This document shows positions 51,982 through 60,397 of a stretch of DNA of 64,000 nt, one piece after another (within the stretch, counting starts at the first letter, position 1; each line of letters starts with the position of its first letter). The stretch covers positions 310,096 to 374,095 of the forward strand of contig NZ_LMSD01000040.1 in NCBI RefSeq assembly GCF_001428045.1. Direction: 5' to 3'. A program made the position numbers and the translations under genes. The notes beneath the pieces are model-generated. The model did not search any database. It saw only the letters and a list, made by a program, of their open reading frames with translations, and had not been told where the DNA came from. Source of the stretch: Paenibacillus sp. Soil750. GTDB lineage: Bacteria > Bacillota > Bacilli > Paenibacillales > NBRC-103111.

Positions 51982-52906
51982 CTTGCTCACCTCCTGTCAT
52001 TTCCAAGAACCGATCTTCTAGTGATTGTCGCAGCACCTGGACACCGTAGATCCGGATATCTCTACGCATCAGGTCTGCCAAAATGTCAGGAATACAGTCT
52101 CTCTCTGTCACAACCTCTACGCCTTGTGGAACAATCTTTACTTCTTTCACACCTGTCCTACCAACAATAGCTGAGTGTACCAGCTCCGCAGGTGTAGCTT
52201 CGATTAAGTAAGTTTGCGTCCCATCCTGCGAATCTGCCATGAAATCTTGAATCGTCTTCACATCCACTAGCTTGCCTTGCTGAAGAATGGCAACACGATC
52301 ACACATCAGCTCCATCTCGCTCAGCAAATGACTAGAAACAATCACGGTGATGCCTTCCGATCGCGTCAAATAACGCAGGTAATCACGCAGTTCACGTATC
52401 CCTGCAGGGTCTAGGCCATTCGTCGGCTCATCCAGAATGAGCAGTGATGGCCTGTGCAGCAACGCCTGAGCGACCCCCAGTCGCTGGCGCATACCGAGCG
52501 AATACTTTTTCACCTTATCATGTATCCGCGTCTCCAACTTCACCAGCTTGACCACTTCGTCAATGCGTTCCTTCGTAACTCCGGGAACCATGCGCGCATA
52601 ATGAATAAGGTTATGATAGCCACTTAAATACTTATACATTTCCGGATTCTCAACAATTGCTCCCACATGGCGGATCGCTTGCTCAAAGTCATGCTTAATG
52701 TTCTTCCCTTTAATTACAATTTCGCCCTGCGTGATAGACATTAATCCAACCATCATACGGATCGTTGTCGTCTTCCCTGCACCATTGGGCCCGAGGAATC
52801 CGAAGATCTCACCTTGCGGTACGTCAAACGTTAGATTATCAATAATGGTTGTTCGCCCGATCCTCTTCGTAACCCCGCGCAGACTTACAATAGGTTCACT
52901 GCTCAT
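51974..52906 (-). CDS. ABC transporter ATPase (BcrA type)
   Basis: 310 residues. Walker A GFLGPNGAGKTTTIRMM, GAIVENPEMYKYLSGYHNL, signature YSLGMRQRLGVAQALL, Walker B LLILDEPTNGLDPAGIREL, H-loop VSSHLLSEMEL, then a regulatory C-terminal domain (about 220-310, LVHSAIVGRTGVKEVKIVPQ). GGAGG 7 nt upstream. Close paralog of the ATPase at 34185. Pairs with the permease after it. Confidence 0.92.
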   Translation of the reverse strand: MSSEPIVSLRGVTKRIGRTTIIDNLTFDVPQGEIFGFLGPNGAGKTTTIRMMVGLMSITQGEIVIKGKNIKHDFEQAIRHVGAIVENPEMYKYLSGYHNLIHYARMVPGVTKERIDEVVKLVKLETRIHDKVKKYSLGMRQRLGVAQALLHRPSLLILDEPTNGLDPAGIRELRDYLRYLTRSEGITVIVSSHLLSEMELMCDRVAILQQGKLVDVKTIQDFMADSQDGTQTYLIEATPAELVHSAIVGRTGVKEVKIVPQGVEVVTERDCIPDILADLMRRDIRIYGVQVLRQSLEDRFLEMTGGEQVG

Positions 52907-52926
52907 GGATAAGCCTCCTTCTCGAT

Positions 52927-54006
52927 TTAGTTAACTTGGAAAATGATATCGCCTGAGGCCACCTTGGCCTCTATTTTTCTTGTCCCTTTGCCTAAGACAC
53001 CGTTCATGCGGGTGTCAAATTCGTTTTCGGTACCCTTTTGGATAGGTAAAGAAAGTAAGGATTGAATGCGTCCCGCACTCACCGCAGCATCCAACGTATA
53101 CCCCTCATCTTTGGACAAAATGAACGTCAGATTACCGCCCGCGTTCGACACTACTTGCGTGTCTCCCTGGATATGGTCAAATTTCATATCGGAACCATGT
53201 CCTACAACGGAAACAGCACCTTTCATTTCACGAAAGAATACGGAACCGTATTTCGTTTTCCCTGTTACTTCCCCTGTAATGTCTGTTAGATCGGTATCGC
53301 CTGATTGATGATCGAGGACCAGATTACCTTGCATACGATCCATATTGGCATTACTAGATCGGTTCACCAATTCCACATTTCCCTTAATGTCGGCCATGTA
53401 TAGACTTCCATAGGAGGATTTCACTTTGAGATCTCCCTTTACATTGACTATTTCCATGAGCCCACTGGTAGATGTAGCCGTAACATTCCCGTTAATCCCG
53501 CTGATTCGCACAGCGCCATCTTCATTCTCAATCGTCGACTTCATCATTTCGGGGATAGCAAGTACATAATCGATAGATACATAGTCGGAATCAATGGCCT
53601 TTCCGTTCGCTTTCGTAACAAACGTGAGTTGTCCATTCTGGAGTTCTTGTTCGACCTTAACAGCGTCTCGCCTGCGATTAGCCACCTCTGTATTCGCGGC
53701 AGTTACTGTCACCGTAGCCTGTAACCGAATCGTAGACGTCTCCGAACGTTGTACGGATATTTTGCCTTTTTGACTTGTTAGCAGTACTTCCTTGATCTCT
53801 GGCTTGTTAATTTCTGATTGAAGCTGCGCGGTTGCCGTTACAGCTCGCCTCTCGCCGATATAGGCCTCTGTCTTCTCTTCGTTCACGAATTGCTCGACGA
53901 ACGCTTGAAAAACATCTTCCTTACGGATGAACACATCCAGAATGGAGAGTAGGAACAGCATCACAACGGAGATGAGAAGAACACTTCTTTTTTGCCGGAA
54001 CGACAT
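52927..54006 (-). CDS. DUF4097 beta-helix membrane-anchored protein
   Basis: 359 residues from the ATG at 54006 (GGAGG 7 nt upstream). One N-terminal helix SVLLISVVMLFLLSILDVFI, then about 300 residues of short beta-strand repeats: VRISGINGNVTATSTSGLME, VNVKGDLKVKSSYGSLYMAD, IKGNVELVNRSSNANM, TGEVTGKTKYGSVFFREMKG, each about 20-23 residues, typical of DUF4097 adhesin-like solenoids. These are found with envelope-stress and YtrA-type ABC genes. The protein faces the outside and may support the transporter or act as a sensor; function unproven. Confidence 0.85.
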   Translation of the reverse strand: MSFRQKRSVLLISVVMLFLLSILDVFIRKEDVFQAFVEQFVNEEKTEAYIGERRAVTATAQLQSEINKPEIKEVLLTSQKGKISVQRSETSTIRLQATVTVTAANTEVANRRRDAVKVEQELQNGQLTFVTKANGKAIDSDYVSIDYVLAIPEMMKSTIENEDGAVRISGINGNVTATSTSGLMEIVNVKGDLKVKSSYGSLYMADIKGNVELVNRSSNANMDRMQGNLVLDHQSGDTDLTDITGEVTGKTKYGSVFFREMKGAVSVVGHGSDMKFDHIQGDTQVVSNAGGNLTFILSKDEGYTLDAAVSAGRIQSLLSLPIQKGTENEFDTRMNGVLGKGTRKIEAKVASGDIIFQVN

Positions 54007-54008
54007 CC

Positions 54009-54752
54009 TCACACCTCCACTTCTTTCTCGAAAATGAATCCATTCAGCGCTATTAACCCTATACAGAGTAAGCCGAGGACAATAAAAGGTCCCGAATGCA
54101 AGAAAGCCATATCTGAATCCTTATGTCCAATCACGATCTCAGGCGTCCAGACCAGCAGGTTCGATAGCAGCGGGCTGATAAGAAGGGACAGCCAGATGAT
54201 GCCAAAAAAGGCGCTAACCATCACAAACCATTTGAATTTTGCTACGAGCTGCCCACATAGGAACGTGAACTGCACGACAATTAATAAGAACAACATAACG
54301 AAAAGGCAGATCCAGTAGAGATTGAGCACTAGACTCATAAGGCTGGGCCCTAGCTCCGACCAATCCTCGCTTGTGCTTACTTCCTCCCACATCACACGGA
54401 GTAACAAGCTCGCAAAGCTTGCTGCAATCACGATGGACGTGGCAATTAGCAAGGATAGCACTGCCGCTAGCTTGGCCGCTAGCACCTTCCACCCCCGAAT
54501 AGGTAAGGAAAGGAGGAGGTAAATCGAGTTCGTTCTCCACTCCACATGGAGTTGATAGTAGCCCGTTCCAATCGCTAAGGCGACTAAGAATAAATAAGGT
54601 ATAATGAGTGCCAATACCATCGTCGCATCCATTTGGAAATCGGCGCTTTTGTACAAAACAATTACGTGCAGCGCAACCACACCCACTGTGAAAAAACCGA
54701 ATAAGGGCGAAATACTTTTTATTTCTTTCTTAAATAGGTTCCAGAGTGCCAT
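54009..54752 (-). CDS. ABC-2 type permease (YtrC/D-like)
   Basis: 247 residues with six helices: LFGFFTVGVVALHVIVLY, ATMVLALIIPYLFLVALAIG, AAVLSLLIATSIVIAASFAS, LVLNLYWICLFVMLFLLIVV, WFVMVSAFFGIIWLSLLI and FIVLGLLCIGLIALNGFIF. EWRTNSIYLLLSLPIRGWKVLA is the coupling motif. ATG directly follows the ATPase stop (TAGATG), so the two are coupled. It works with the YtrB-like ATPase. Confidence 0.85.
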   Translation of the reverse strand: MALWNLFKKEIKSISPLFGFFTVGVVALHVIVLYKSADFQMDATMVLALIIPYLFLVALAIGTGYYQLHVEWRTNSIYLLLSLPIRGWKVLAAKLAAVLSLLIATSIVIAASFASLLLRVMWEEVSTSEDWSELGPSLMSLVLNLYWICLFVMLFLLIVVQFTFLCGQLVAKFKWFVMVSAFFGIIWLSLLISPLLSNLLVWTPEIVIGHKDSDMAFLHSGPFIVLGLLCIGLIALNGFIFEKEVEV

Positions 54753-55466
54753 CTACCCGTACACCTTCTCCCAAATGTTCTCTAACGAGCAGCCGTACGT
54801 CTCGCGCAAATTCTCCGTTGAGTCGAATATCGTAACCTGCCCATTCTGTAGAAAAATAACGTCATCAAACATAGGCTCAGATTCATTCACCGAATGGGTG
54901 GAAAGCACAATCGTCTGCTCATCCGATTGGAACTCACTGATGATGGAGCGGATAATTTTGGCTCGCGACGAAGGGTCAATACCAGAGAACGGCTCGTCCA
55001 GCAGGATTAACGGCACTTTCCGAGATAACGCTGCAATTAATTTCAAGCGCGCCCGCATCCCTTTGGACAGATTCCGAACCTTCTGGTTCTCATCCAGCTC
55101 CATTTTGATAACCATTTCCGCCGCTCTGTCTGCCTGCCAATCCTTGTAGAACCCTGAGATAAATTTCAGCGTCTCCTTCACCGTCATCCACCCATATAGA
55201 TGATCAATCTCAGGTAAATAAGCGACATGCTGTTTATTGTGGACATCCGGCTTCCTCCCACCAACGAGAATCGTGCCCGAAGTTGGATAGATTAGACCGG
55301 CCATCATCTTGAGCAGTGTCGATTTCCCACTCCCGTTCGGCCCCAGTAAGCCGACAATCGTCCCCTTCTTAACCTGAAGGTCGATGCCTCTTATGGCTTG
55401 TTTTAATAAATACTTCTTCTGAATGCCTTTGAGCTCAATCATGTACGGATTCTCTTCGCTCGACAC
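54753..55466 (-). CDS. ABC transporter ATPase (YtrB-like)
   Basis: 237 residues from a GTG with GGAGGG 7 nt upstream. Walker A GLLGPNGSGKSTLLKMM, AYLPEIDHLYGWMTVKE in the Q-loop region, signature LSKGMRARLKLIAAL, Walker B LILLDEPFSGIDPSSR, H-loop LSTHSVNESEP. Matches YtrB-type ATPases that serve with YtrA regulators in the response to wall-active antibiotics in Bacilli. Shares an operon with the GntR regulator, 3 bp after its stop. Confidence 0.9.
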   Translation of the reverse strand: MSSEENPYMIELKGIQKKYLLKQAIRGIDLQVKKGTIVGLLGPNGSGKSTLLKMMAGLIYPTSGTILVGGRKPDVHNKQHVAYLPEIDHLYGWMTVKETLKFISGFYKDWQADRAAEMVIKMELDENQKVRNLSKGMRARLKLIAALSRKVPLILLDEPFSGIDPSSRAKIIRSIISEFQSDEQTIVLSTHSVNESEPMFDDVIFLQNGQVTIFDSTENLRETYGCSLENIWEKVYG

Positions 55467-55469
55467 GGT

Positions 55470-55847
55470 CTATCCCTCCTTGCGTTCCATATGTAAAGTA
55501 TCGCGAAGCATATGCGCCATTTCGTCTGGTTCAATGCCTAATCCGCGCATTTCTTCAATAAATTGATGAACCGCAGCCTGCGCCATTTCGGAACGAATCG
55601 ATAGGAGCATCGCTGGATCATTCTTGATAAAAGTACCTTGTCCTCGTAACGTTTCCGTCAAACCCACCCGCTCCATCTCTTGGTAAGCCCTCATCACCGT
55701 ATTAGGATTCACTTGTGATATTTGTGCCCGTTCCTTATGGGACGGAATTTTATCACCTGGCGATAACTCGCCCCTAGCCAATGCTTTCTTAACCTCATCG
55801 ACCATCTGCAAATAAATCGGTTTCGGGCTATTAAAATTAAGTTGCAC
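55470..55847 (-). CDS. YtrA-type GntR regulator
   Basis: 125 residues from a GTG (GGAGGG 7 nt upstream). GntR winged helix in residues 8-78: PIYLQMVDEVKKALARGELS, PGDKIPSHKERAQISQVNPN and TVMRAYQEMERVGLTETLRG, with RGQGTFI at the wing end. The C-terminal helix is short (about 45 residues), which defines the YtrA subfamily, lacking a ligand domain. It should repress its own six-gene operon through the perfect inverted repeat in the promoter. Confidence 0.93.
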   Translation of the reverse strand: MQLNFNSPKPIYLQMVDEVKKALARGELSPGDKIPSHKERAQISQVNPNTVMRAYQEMERVGLTETLRGQGTFIKNDPAMLLSIRSEMAQAAVHQFIEEMRGLGIEPDEMAHMLRDTLHMERKEG

Positions 55848-55875
55848 CGTCCTACCCTCCTCTTCACCGCAAACC

Positions 55876-55931
55876 AGTGCACTATTGAACTAGTGCACTA
55901 TAAGAATATTTCTATCCTTCTGAATTGTCAA
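55876..55931 (-). promoter_or_regulatory. Promoter and operator of the YtrA-type operon
   Basis: Reverse strand: TTGACA (55926-55931), 17 nt, TATTCT (55903-55908). Just downstream is a perfect 9-bp inverted repeat AGTGCACTA-N6-TAGTGCACT (55876-55899) covering the start site. Confidence 0.9.
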
Positions 55932-55986
55932 TCGCTTTTTTGGAACAGGGAGAAAGGGTGGGCGGGGACGTCGACCTTGGGGGAGG

Positions 55987-56262
55987 GGGAACTAGGGGAC
56001 GCTATTGGCCGTGAAATACGGGAAAAAGACATCCAAGGGAACGTGCATGTCCTATTTGTTCGAAATACACGAAAAGTGCCGTCCGAGGGAACGTGAGTGC
56101 CCTATTTGTTCGAAAAATACGAAAAACAACATCTGAGGGAACGTGAGTACCCTATTTGTTCGAAAATACAGGAAAAACATCAAAATTCGCGCACTTAGCG
56201 CACTCTCGTTCCTCTCGATGTAAAAAATAGCCGATTTTGGCGTAATAGCGCATCTAGGTTCC
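55987..56262. repeat. Second repeat family: 50-bp tandem units plus inverted copies
   Basis: Forward copies of GGGAACGTGAGTGCCCTATT-N-GTTCGAAA start at 55987 (degenerate), 56037, 56087 and 56137, exactly 50 bp apart. Two inverted copies (TAGCGCACTCTCGTTCC at 56196-56212 and TAGCGCATCTAGGTTCC at 56246-56262) follow, again 50 bp apart. No gene: reading frames here are broken or lack ribosome sites. Confidence 0.8.
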
Positions 56263-56569
56263 TTTCATCTGGTTGAAACTTCAATTGAACGGGAACTCGG
56301 ACGGTGGTGGTGGCGGTATGACGTGAGGTCAGCAGGTGGCATTCCAGACGAGATGCTGCTGACGTTGGCGGGATAATGTGGACGTGGTGGATAGAGGGTT
56401 ATTTATAGGCGTAGAGACAACACGGGTAACGGCAGGGTAGTCGCAGCCATGCGAGCTTGTGGTCCTGCTTGCACTGCAGACTGCTGGTTGGCAGGGCACT
56501 TCGGGGGCGGTGAGGCTGTGTGGCGTGTTGGATTGATCACACTTCCTCTCCTCTCCCCTCTCTCAAAAA

Positions 56570-56744
56570 TGCAAAAATACAACCTTTTCCACTAGTTTAG
56601 GGTGGAAAATAAGTAAATGCGTGCAAATAGGCAACCTTTTTAACGAATTTCATGATAATCTCCTGAAATCGCTCAAAATGGATGCCTTTTTGCATCAATT
56701 TCAAATAACGGAGGAGAAACTCATTCAAAAAGTGCTCTTTTGCA
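56570..56744. repeat. Third repeat family: four TGC-N6-GCA boxes, two inverted
   Basis: 20-bp boxes of the type TGCAAAWAGGCAACCTTTTT start at 56570 and 56622 (forward) and, inverted, at 56675 and 56725. Spacing 52, 53, 50 bp. Three of the four contain the dyad TGC-N6-GCA. The 56263-56569 stretch before it is G/T-rich and empty. Confidence 0.7.
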
Positions 56745-56815
56745 TTTTTGACAGGGAGAGGGGACTTGAAGGCCCTCATATTGAGAGTTGGCGGAGAGGT
56801 TACCATTAAACTGAT

Positions 56816-56857
56816 AAAAAGCCGTCCTCACATAAATAATCTACGTGAAGACAGCCT
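56816..56857 (-). terminator. Terminator of the VTC-DUF4956-lipoprotein operon
   Basis: Reverse strand GGCTGTCTTCACGTA pairs with TATGTGAGGACGGC (several G-T pairs), then TTTTT. Confidence 0.82.
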
Positions 56858-56882
56858 CATAAACATGTAAGATTCGCTCGAT

Positions 56883-58730
56883 TTACTGTGCGGTTCGTTG
56901 CGGACGCTGTCCACCACCTTGTGGTGGCATGCCGCCTCCACCTCCGCCTTGTCTGCCACCGCCAGGACCACCCATCATCCCGCTTCTAGCTTCGGTTACG
57001 CCTGTTTCGGACAACCACGTGATCAGTGTCGCCGCCTTGAAGTCGACAACTTTCGTCCCACTTTGGTACGTGCCACCTTCGAACAAGCCTTTCGTAGCGG
57101 TGCCTGTTGAAGATCCACCCGAGCTAAGTGTGTACGAAGCGTCCTGCTTCAGGTTCGGTGAGCTGACGAACACCGACTGGTAGTTCTTCGCTGGTGCAAA
57201 GGTAATAATGGTGTTACCTGCGCTATCTTCGAGATGAACCAGCGCACCCGCTTGCTGTGTCTTGGTGTACGTCATCAGGACGCCGGCTTGCGTCGACTTG
57301 TCGGACGTGGCTTGCACCATGCCGGAGCTTCCCGCGGCAACAAGGAAACCACCAGTCATGACGAATGTGCCGTCATAGTCGAGTGAGCCGTTGTTGTTCT
57401 CGATCGGCCCGTTGACCACCACCGTACCGCCGCTCATCGTAATGGAGCCGTTCGAGTCCAACCCGTCGCCCTTCGAGTCGACGGATAAGAAGCCGCCGGT
57501 AATCGTCAGCATATTGTTCGAATTCGCGCCGGATGCGCCCGGTGCGCCTCCTGGTGCACCGCCAGTCCCGCCAGCAGGTGCTGCCCCAGCCTGGCCAGCA
57601 CCAGCGCCTGCTCCTGCTCCGCCAGTCGCCGCTCCCGGAGCGCCACCGCCCTCAGCGGACTCAGCGTCGCCGCTGGAGATGTTCACACCGTCGTCCGTAG
57701 AGACGACATTGGTTTTACCACCCGAGATCAGAACCGCAGGCGCCTCGATCCCTTCATTGCTTTGCGTGATATCGATCGTACCACCTGCGATAGCAAGTGA
57801 TACCTCGGCGTGAATACCATCGTCGCCAGCATTAAGGTGAAGATCTCCACCGCTCACATCAAGACCTCCGCTGCTGTGCAACGCATCCTCGCCGGATTTG
57901 ATTGTGAAGGTTCCACCAGTCAGGCTGATATACCCTTCCTCACCCTCTTTATCGTTTGAAGTTTTAATGCCATGTCCACCTGCATCAATCGTCAAGGTAC
58001 CTGCTTGGACAGCGACTAAGTCACGCCCCATCACGCCATCATCAGCAGCTTTAATATCCAGTGTGCCTCCCGTGATTTTCAACTTATCCTTGCTAGTAAT
58101 CCCATTGTTGTAGTTCCCTTTCACGACAAGCTTTCCTGTTCCATTAATCGTCAGATCGTCTTTGCTGAAGATCGCCGAATTAGGCTCGTCTGTCGTAGCG
58201 TCCGGGTACACATACTTCGTTCCATCAGAAACGATGTTCTCTGTTCCTTCTTGTAAGGAGATGATCGCCTTACCCGCTTCTTCGACGAAGATCGCGGAAG
58301 ACGTGCTGTTCGAAATCTCCACGCCGTTCAAAACTAAACGAACTACGCCTTTATCCTTCACATTCACCATTATTTGACCATCTGTCAATTTCCCACTCAC
58401 GACATAAGTTCCGGCCTTCGTAATTGCAATCTTACCATCCTTCGCCGCTACCCCTTCACCCTCGATCGTTACACTAGTCCCCGTTAACGAGATCTTCGTC
58501 GGATTCGCAGAAGCCCAATCTGTATAAGCATCTTCCGCCGCATACTCCACCTTCTGGATGATATCTGTGGACGTTGCTTTTGCAGTTGAAGCCGTCGTTC
58601 CAGCCGTTGTTACTGCTGGTGTAGCCTCCGTAGAAGTCGAAGCGATATCCGTCGTTTCATTGCATGCTGCTAACACAACAGCGCATAATAGTAGAATACC
58701 TGCGCCTTTCATATTCAAAGGTTTTTTCAT
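56883..58730 (-). CDS. Cthe_2159-type beta-helix lipoprotein
   Basis: 615 residues. Lipobox LLCAVVLAAC gives a lipid-anchored start. Residues about 60-365 and 405-500 form a right-handed beta-helix of the carbohydrate-binding Cthe_2159 family (DUF4353): repeated TGGTLDIKAADDGV, GGHGIKTSNDKEGEEGYISL, GEDALHSSGGLDVSG, GDDGIHAEVSLAIAGG, with Asp-Gly-rich calcium-type turns. An Ala/Gly-rich insert (AGAGAGAGQAGAAPAGGTGG and beyond, about 365-405) and a Gly/Pro/Gln-rich tail (GGGRQGGGGGGMPPQGGG) break it. Related proteins bind acidic polysaccharides. Third gene after the VTC and DUF4956 genes. Confidence 0.9.
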   Translation of the reverse strand: MKKPLNMKGAGILLLCAVVLAACNETTDIASTSTEATPAVTTAGTTASTAKATSTDIIQKVEYAAEDAYTDWASANPTKISLTGTSVTIEGEGVAAKDGKIAITKAGTYVVSGKLTDGQIMVNVKDKGVVRLVLNGVEISNSTSSAIFVEEAGKAIISLQEGTENIVSDGTKYVYPDATTDEPNSAIFSKDDLTINGTGKLVVKGNYNNGITSKDKLKITGGTLDIKAADDGVMGRDLVAVQAGTLTIDAGGHGIKTSNDKEGEEGYISLTGGTFTIKSGEDALHSSGGLDVSGGDLHLNAGDDGIHAEVSLAIAGGTIDITQSNEGIEAPAVLISGGKTNVVSTDDGVNISSGDAESAEGGGAPGAATGGAGAGAGAGQAGAAPAGGTGGAPGGAPGASGANSNNMLTITGGFLSVDSKGDGLDSNGSITMSGGTVVVNGPIENNNGSLDYDGTFVMTGGFLVAAGSSGMVQATSDKSTQAGVLMTYTKTQQAGALVHLEDSAGNTIITFAPAKNYQSVFVSSPNLKQDASYTLSSGGSSTGTATKGLFEGGTYQSGTKVVDFKAATLITWLSETGVTEARSGMMGGPGGGRQGGGGGGMPPQGGGQRPQRTAQ

Positions 58731-58762
58731 AGAAATCTCTTCCTCTCTGTTTGTAAAATGAT

Positions 58763-59443
58763 TTAAAATTCAGCCGCTGTAGGGCTCATCGTTAATGTGA
58801 TATCTAAGTTCCCATTTCTGCATCTAATGGCGTCTAGGAACTCTTTTTGACTCGTCAAATGATCAATCGTCACGACGTAAACTAACTCATATAAGCTGCC
58901 TAACTCGGTTGTACGCACTTTTTTCAACTCATAGGCAATGTCGAACATCTTGAACACTTCAGCAAACGCTTCTTCATACCCCAGACTCTCGGGAATCGTC
59001 ACCTTCAATAGCTTCTGTGCAGCCTTCTTCGCACCAAAATTGGTGACTTTCAGGACAAACATCAAGACACACAGTACAAGCGTGAAAAGTACTGCGTAAC
59101 CAAACGAACCAACACCGCAGGCAAGCCCTGCCGCCATTGTGAACAAGACGAAGGAAATGTCCTTTGGATCTCCAGGAGCGCTTCGGAATCGAATGATGGA
59201 GAAGGCCCCTGCAAGGCTGAACGCTCTAGCGATGTTACTGCCGATTAATAAAATAATAATGGCTACAATTACTGGCAGAACAATCATGGTTAACGTGAAG
59301 CTTTGTGTGTAGTTCGTTTGTGTTTTCATATAAGTGAAGCTGATCATAGCACCTAGTACAATTGCAATAAGTATGGTTAATAAAGCATTCATTAGCGTTA
59401 ATTCTGTGCCTGCTGTGACTTCTGCAAAAATTGAATCGATCAT
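58763..59443 (-). CDS. DUF4956 membrane protein
   Basis: 226 residues. Three to four membrane helices in the first 130 residues (LMNALLTILIAIVLGAMISF, LTMIVLPVIVAIIILLIGS, the central ARAFSLAGAFSIIRFRSAPG and ISFVLFTMAAGLACGVGSFG, LFTLVLCVLMFVLKV), then a cytoplasmic ferredoxin-like domain (about 145-226). FSIIRFRSAPGDPKD is the family hallmark. DUF4956 genes sit with VTC-domain polymerases across bacteria, as here: the start overlaps the VTC stop by 4 bp. Probably a membrane partner of the VTC protein. Confidence 0.92.
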   Translation of the reverse strand: MIDSIFAEVTAGTELTLMNALLTILIAIVLGAMISFTYMKTQTNYTQSFTLTMIVLPVIVAIIILLIGSNIARAFSLAGAFSIIRFRSAPGDPKDISFVLFTMAAGLACGVGSFGYAVLFTLVLCVLMFVLKVTNFGAKKAAQKLLKVTIPESLGYEEAFAEVFKMFDIAYELKKVRTTELGSLYELVYVVTIDHLTSQKEFLDAIRCRNGNLDITLTMSPTAAEF

Positions 59444-60177
59444 AATTGAATCCTCTCCCCCGTTAGCTGTTCATTTCGCATTTTCTTATATTCGTTGCCG
59501 TACTTCGAGAAGCTCGTTCGAAACATGTCATGCTCCGAAAGCATCTTCGACAACCAGAGCGGGATCGTTTTCTCCGCCTTCACTTCCATAAGCCATTGCC
59601 CGCGGCCCATCAGTTGCTCGCCATGATCGCCACTTTCGAGCTTGAGATCATACCGTCTGGAACGGATATTCGTGTCAAAGGTGATCCGCAAATCTCGGTT
59701 ATTTTTACAAAACATCGCAATCCGGTCATACGCCAGATATACCTTCGGCTCCAAATCATAACGCTGTAGGAAATATTTGATTTCTTGAATGACTTGCTTG
59801 TTCATATAGTCCTTGAATTCAGGCTCTACCTTGGTTCGTACAAAGTCATATGACTCGTTCAGCTTCAGAGCTGTTCTTCTTTTATTCACCAGGCCGAACA
59901 CTTTTTTCTTCAGCTCTAGATACACCTTCGCATCTGCGTTTGGAACCCCGTAAGCTCTTATTCGCAGCTTCTCTCGGTATTTTGGCTTCGCCAGCGAATT
60001 TCGAATTAATGAATCATGCTCGGTATCGAAGTAGATATTACTGATCGAATAGAATTGTTCATTCTTGTTGTAGGCGTCCATTTCCATATATTCGAGCAGT
60101 CGATTATAGATCGTGTAAAAGGCTTTCGTATCCATTAGATACTTATTTTCATACCGATTAAATACTTCAATCGCCAT
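59440..60177 (-). CDS. VTC-domain polyphosphate-polymerase-like protein
   Basis: 245 residues made of one VTC (vacuolar transporter chaperone) tunnel domain. EVFNRYENKYLMDTKAFYTI at the start (the K of the tunnel), YSISNIYFDTEHDSLIRNSL, KYREKLRIRAYG with basic tunnel residues, VYLELKKKVFGLVNKRR, LAYDRIAMF, LRITFDTNIRSRRYDL and LMEVKAEKTIPLWLSKML supply the acidic metal-binding Glu/Asp and Arg/Lys typical of Vtc4-type catalysis of polyphosphate from ATP. Enzymatic activity in this bacterial branch is inferred. GGAGG 9 nt upstream; first gene of the operon. Confidence 0.9.
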   Translation of the reverse strand: MAIEVFNRYENKYLMDTKAFYTIYNRLLEYMEMDAYNKNEQFYSISNIYFDTEHDSLIRNSLAKPKYREKLRIRAYGVPNADAKVYLELKKKVFGLVNKRRTALKLNESYDFVRTKVEPEFKDYMNKQVIQEIKYFLQRYDLEPKVYLAYDRIAMFCKNNRDLRITFDTNIRSRRYDLKLESGDHGEQLMGRGQWLMEVKAEKTIPLWLSKMLSEHDMFRTSFSKYGNEYKKMRNEQLTGERIQL

Positions 60178-60233
60178 TGTGATGCGCCTCCTTCTTGTTT
60201 CACCTTGCGTGTTGCTCGCTGTTCCATGACTGT

Positions 60234-60265
60234 ATCTTAGCCCTCGAACCTTTAGTGAAACTTAA
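60234..60265 (-). promoter_or_regulatory. Response-regulator site and -10 of the VTC operon
   Basis: 16-bp site CTTTAGTGAAACTTAA (60250-60265), direct half-sites CTTTA/CTTAA 11 bp apart. On the reverse strand it ends 10 bp before TAAGAT (60234-60239). Same layout as the site in front of the two-component genes. Confidence 0.68.
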
Positions 60266-60316
60266 ATGCGAAATGAATTATGTTTTTTTCGTAAATCCGC
60301 ACTTGTGGTGCTACTA

Positions 60317-60349
60317 TTAAGGTTGATTAAAGGTTCACAGGCCTATAAT
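60317..60349 (+). promoter_or_regulatory. Response-regulator site and -10 of the two-component genes
   Basis: TTAAGGTTGATTAAAG (60317-60332), which is CTTTAATCAACCTTAA on the reverse strand, lies 11 bp before TATAAT (60344-60349) and replaces a -35. It matches the 60250 site at 13 of 16 positions, in opposite orientation. Confidence 0.7.
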
Positions 60350-60397
60350 GAAGCCATGCCATTCGAAGCATCTTGAGGCACTAAGGGGGAAACGACC

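Noticed and set aside
56597-56809. Two short opposed reading frames of 62-69 residues
   Set aside because: They are made of the TGC-box repeat family, overlap each other and have no ribosome site.
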